A DNA stretch of 7,288 bases from CAYMUN01 sp964640775. GTDB taxonomy: Bacteria > Patescibacteriota > Saccharimonadia > Saccharimonadales > UBA4665. The stretch lies in NCBI GenBank assembly GCA_964640775.1, contig CAZXIT010000044.1, positions 1-7,288 of the forward strand, in the 5' to 3' direction. A program made the position numbers and the translations under genes. Of this stretch, positions 4,967-7,288 are shown piece after piece. How positions within the stretch are numbered: the first letter of the stretch is position 1; each line of letters begins with the position of its first letter. The notes under the pieces are model-generated. The model saw only the letters and a list, made by a program, of their open reading frames with translations, had not been told where the DNA came from and ran no database searches.

Positions 4967-5395
4967 ATGAATAAAACAGCACGAGCACTGCTTTGTGCCG
5001 GAGTTCTGCTGCTGCTTGTCGGGGGCTGGAAGCTAATGCAGCCGGGTTCCCGGCCCGCCGCCGGGCAGTCTATCGCAAAAAAACAAGCGGCTGCACCCGC
5101 CGTCAAACTGCCTGAAGGCCCGGTAGTAGTCGATGTGATGATGGGCGATGACGGCTACGTACCCAATATCTTTGAAATCAAGGCCGGCCAAGCCGTGCGC
5201 TTTACCAACACGACGAAAAGTGGACGCTGGCCAGCTTCAAACCTGCATCCCACCCACAAGCTGTATCCCGAATTTGATCCTAAACGAGCGCTTGAACCGG
5301 GCGAAAGCTGGACCTTTACCTTTCGCAAAAAAGGTACGTGGCGGATGCACGATCATCTCTATCCCTATATGAAGGGCACTATAACTGTAGATTAA
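4967..5395 (+). CDS. Membrane-anchored or secreted cupredoxin-fold protein
   Basis: A 142-residue protein. An N-terminal hydrophobic segment (about 6-24, ALLCAGVLLLLVGGW) is a signal peptide or uncleaved anchor; Cys10 comes too early for a lipobox. An Ala/Gln/Lys linker (30-48) follows, then a single cupredoxin domain (about 50-142). The domain shows PNIFEIKAGQAVRFTN (66-81), WPASNLHPTHKLYPEFD (88-104), LEPGESWTFTF (109-119), and the end WRMHDHLYPYMKGTITVD (125-142). H130, M135 and G137 line up with the His-x4-Met-x-Gly of plastocyanins, but the position of the copper-binding Cys, three before that His, is Met127. The domain has no Cys at all. H94, H97, H128 and H130 are possible metal ligands. 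ATG 4967 lies 7 nt after the stop of the upstream gene, with GAAGGA directly before it at a short 3-nt spacing. Same transcript as the Cys-repeat protein. Confidence 0.9.
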   Translation: MNKTARALLCAGVLLLLVGGWKLMQPGSRPAAGQSIAKKQAAAPAVKLPEGPVVVDVMMGDDGYVPNIFEIKAGQAVRFTNTTKSGRWPASNLHPTHKLYPEFDPKRALEPGESWTFTFRKKGTWRMHDHLYPYMKGTITVD

Positions 5396-5416
5396 TCAGT
5401 TTTCTTAAATCTAACA

Positions 5417-5445
5417 TTTACAAATTGGCAAAATTATGCTAATAT
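5417..5445 (+). promoter_or_regulatory. Promoter of the S1-protease-like gene
   Basis: TTTACA (5417-5422, 5/6 match to -35) and TAATAT (5440-5445, 4/6 match to -10) are spaced 17 bp apart, and TGC precedes the -10 as an extended element. A second overlapping pair, TTGGCA (5425-5430) and TATATA (5447-5452) at 16 bp, is also possible. This AT-rich gap (5396-5473) between the cupredoxin stop and ATG 5474 shows no clear terminator hairpin. The leader would be about 15-22 nt and has no Shine-Dalgarno. Confidence 0.6.
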
Positions 5446-5473
5446 TTATATAGTTCTCGCAAAAACAAACATT

Positions 5474-7288
5474 ATGACAAAACCAGACGGCGCTCCTACT
5501 CCCGATCACTCGCTAGCCCAGCGAGCTTTGGCTTTTGGCGCTCTGACAGCGGTGACCCTAAGCGTCGCAGCCGCAGCGACCAGCAACCATGAACCAGCTG
5601 AGCATGGTGTCATTCCCTTGACCGCCGATCAGATAAACCCGCCGCACAGCGGACCGGCCCTGCCTGTTTCGGCTCCCGGACACCATGACAGCAAGCAGAC
5701 GCATCGCATCACGCGCGACCAGCTCAAACCATTTATGGCGGCGACCGTCGAGCAGCCCAGCCCCAAGCCTGCTGCCCAAAAACCAGCCGTCAAAAAACAC
5801 CGGCGCAAACACAAATCAGCCGTTGCCGAATTCAAGACTACCGGCATCACGCAAACCGGTCTGCACATAGAGGCACCCGGCTCCAACATCGTCATTCCCG
5901 TCCCGGAGGCACCGATCGAAGCGCCGGCAGTTTTGGAAAACCTGCATCCCGAACAGCTCGCCGTACCAGCCCGAGTTTCCTCGTACATGAGCAAAAATGT
6001 CACGTACAACTACGCCACCGGCTGCTCTGGTTTTTTGGTGCGAGACCCGGCAACCGGCACGCCCATTGGAGAGCAGACGGCCCAGCACTGCGGCTTGCTG
6101 GCGCAAAATAACCACCAGACAGTCGACGCCAGTGGACAGCCGCAGTTTACGTTTGGCAAGCCATTCTCGGTCTCGACCGGCGACTATCTCGACGACCGGA
6201 TGACTCCGGCAGGCACTGTCACAAAAGTATTAGTTAATTCCCTGTCGGACAATACCAAGGACATTATGTACGGTGCTTTTAGCGACAATGATCCGGCTGT
6301 GGTAGCCGCCAGTGCCAACCGTGCCAGCGACGATGAAATTGCCGCCCTCAAAAAAGGCGATGTTGTCTACGTATCCGGCTGGCCGGCTGCCCAGCCCAAC
6401 GCTGAAAATGGGGTGCTCAAGCGCCAGGAATTCGCCATGCACGTGCTTGGCGACGTGCAGTGGACACTGACTGACGGCCAGCAGGTCAAACTAAAACTAG
6501 CGGCGGTGCCGAAAAATGCTGATGGCACGGAATGCAGCTTTGGCATCAGCGGCGCTGAAGGCCTGGCAGAAACCACTGGCGGCGAGCTCAAAAACATCGG
6601 CACGATGACCGGGTTTAATGACTTTGGTGCGGTATACAACAAAGACCCGGAAAAAGCCCAGGCTGAATTCGACTATGTCCAGCGTTTGTTTGGCGTTGAC
6701 ATGAGCGGCTACTCGGCTGTCTGCGGCTTCGCCTACGAGGCACCGGATCCCGCCCAGGGTGCCTATATCGCTGACATCGTGGATACTTCGGCCGCTATGC
6801 AGCCCCAAGCCCCGGATGTGCTCGCCGACCTGACTCTTGCCGAGCAGGAATTTAACGACCCGGCCTACCACAAACAAATTTTAGACGGTATCGTACGGGT
6901 ATTTTCACCCAAAGACCAGGTTGATTTGTACGTCCGGCGGCCGGCAGTGTTTTACAATTACAAAGACAACAGCATGGTAGTTGCCTACTCCAATACCAAA
7001 ATTAACGGCCGGCTGATAACAACATTCTTCGCCAGCCCCGACACGCTGCCGGTCTTTGCTGACCGCGGCGACGGTACGGTCCCGGTGCAGGAATCAGTCG
7101 GGCCAGCGGCCTTTGGCCCTGATACTGCTGATGACCTGGGGGCCTTCACCGACAGCGCTGGCTTTACGTTTGGCGAGCAGCTCGCAGCCGCACCGCTGAA
7201 ACCCGGCCCGCAATTCGTGGTGGGTGTCGACAAAGGCGGCACCATCTTCACCCAGCCAGCCGAGCCGAGCCCCGTACCAGTCGGTCCG
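5474..7288 (+). CDS. Secreted S1 (trypsin/chymotrypsin-like) protease-fold protein, partial
   Basis: An open frame of 605 codons with no stop before the right edge. A hydrophobic N-terminal segment (about 18-36, ending SVAAAATS) is a likely signal peptide or anchor. Next comes a Pro/Ala/His/Lys-rich linker (about 37-175) with a basic patch KKHRRKHK. From about 178 the sequence reads like a chymotrypsin fold: TGCSGFLV (C184) and TAQHCG (H205, C206), matching the Cys42-Cys58 disulfide and the TAAHC histidine motif of S1 proteases. D271 or D273 in SDNDPAVVA is a candidate for the acid, and GISGAEG (S359) stands where GDSGGP is expected. C354 and C417 may form a second disulfide. The Ser and His motifs are both altered, so it may be an atypical protease or an inactive relative. 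Residues 420-605 form a further region I do not recognise. No ribosome site is seen before ATG 5474. It is on the same strand as the cupredoxin gene but has its own promoter. Confidence 0.78.
   Translation, partial: MTKPDGAPTPDHSLAQRALAFGALTAVTLSVAAAATSNHEPAEHGVIPLTADQINPPHSGPALPVSAPGHHDSKQTHRITRDQLKPFMAATVEQPSPKPAAQKPAVKKHRRKHKSAVAEFKTTGITQTGLHIEAPGSNIVIPVPEAPIEAPAVLENLHPEQLAVPARVSSYMSKNVTYNYATGCSGFLVRDPATGTPIGEQTAQHCGLLAQNNHQTVDASGQPQFTFGKPFSVSTGDYLDDRMTPAGTVTKVLVNSLSDNTKDIMYGAFSDNDPAVVAASANRASDDEIAALKKGDVVYVSGWPAAQPNAENGVLKRQEFAMHVLGDVQWTLTDGQQVKLKLAAVPKNADGTECSFGISGAEGLAETTGGELKNIGTMTGFNDFGAVYNKDPEKAQAEFDYVQRLFGVDMSGYSAVCGFAYEAPDPAQGAYIADIVDTSAAMQPQAPDVLADLTLAEQEFNDPAYHKQILDGIVRVFSPKDQVDLYVRRPAVFYNYKDNSMVVAYSNTKINGRLITTFFASPDTLPVFADRGDGTVPVQESVGPAAFGPDTADDLGAFTDSAGFTFGEQLAAAPLKPGPQFVVGVDKGGTIFTQPAEPSPVPVGP

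Noticed and set aside
5558..6009. Open frames antisense to the S1-like gene, rich in Gly, Ser and Cys
   Set aside because: They are mirrors of the Pro/Ala-rich coding strand; the plus frame runs unbroken for 605 codons with motifs.
1..7288. tRNA, rRNA, CRISPR array, insertion sequence or phage attachment site
   Set aside because: Looked for on both strands; no cloverleaf, regular spacer array, terminal inverted repeats or transposase or integrase motif was seen.

Overview
The window looks like a compact bacterial chromosome segment. It has ten protein genes with short intergenic gaps and no stretch of 300 bases without a gene. I see no tRNA, rRNA, CRISPR array or insertion sequence. The standard genetic code fits, since TGA works as a stop in several genes. 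Moderate GC, tight packing, first genes of transcripts that look leaderless, and a Cys-rich membrane protein next to a cupredoxin lacking the type-1 copper Cys together suggest Patescibacteria (CPR), perhaps Saccharibacteria. That placement is an inference from gene style. No phylogenetic marker here proves it.

Left part (1-1396): a DHA2-type MFS drug exporter (minus strand, its end outside the window) is divergent from a MarR regulator (plus strand). A 19-bp inverted repeat lies between the -35 and -10 boxes of the exporter promoter, the textbook layout for MarR repression. An AbrB/MazE-type antitoxin-like gene follows on the minus strand with no toxin beside it. Its promoter -10 box lies inside a perfect 13-bp palindrome.

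Middle (1476-3715, minus strand): a tight four-gene run in the order thyA, folA, an unrecognised lysine-free 94-residue protein, and a DUF1697 protein. ThyA makes dTMP and releases dihydrofolate, which FolA reduces back to tetrahydrofolate, so the first two genes close one folate cycle. Gaps between genes are 2 to 14 nt.

Right part (3787-7288, plus strand): three genes for proteins that act outside the cytoplasmic membrane. The first is a membrane-anchored protein with 16 cysteines, most of them in about 34-residue repeats carrying paired cysteines. Seven bases later comes an anchored cupredoxin. The third has its own promoter and encodes a long secreted protein with a chymotrypsin-like (S1) active-site layout; it runs off the right edge. 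The Cys-repeat protein plus cupredoxin pair is the most likely undescribed system here. An extracytoplasmic metal-binding or redox role is suggested but not shown.
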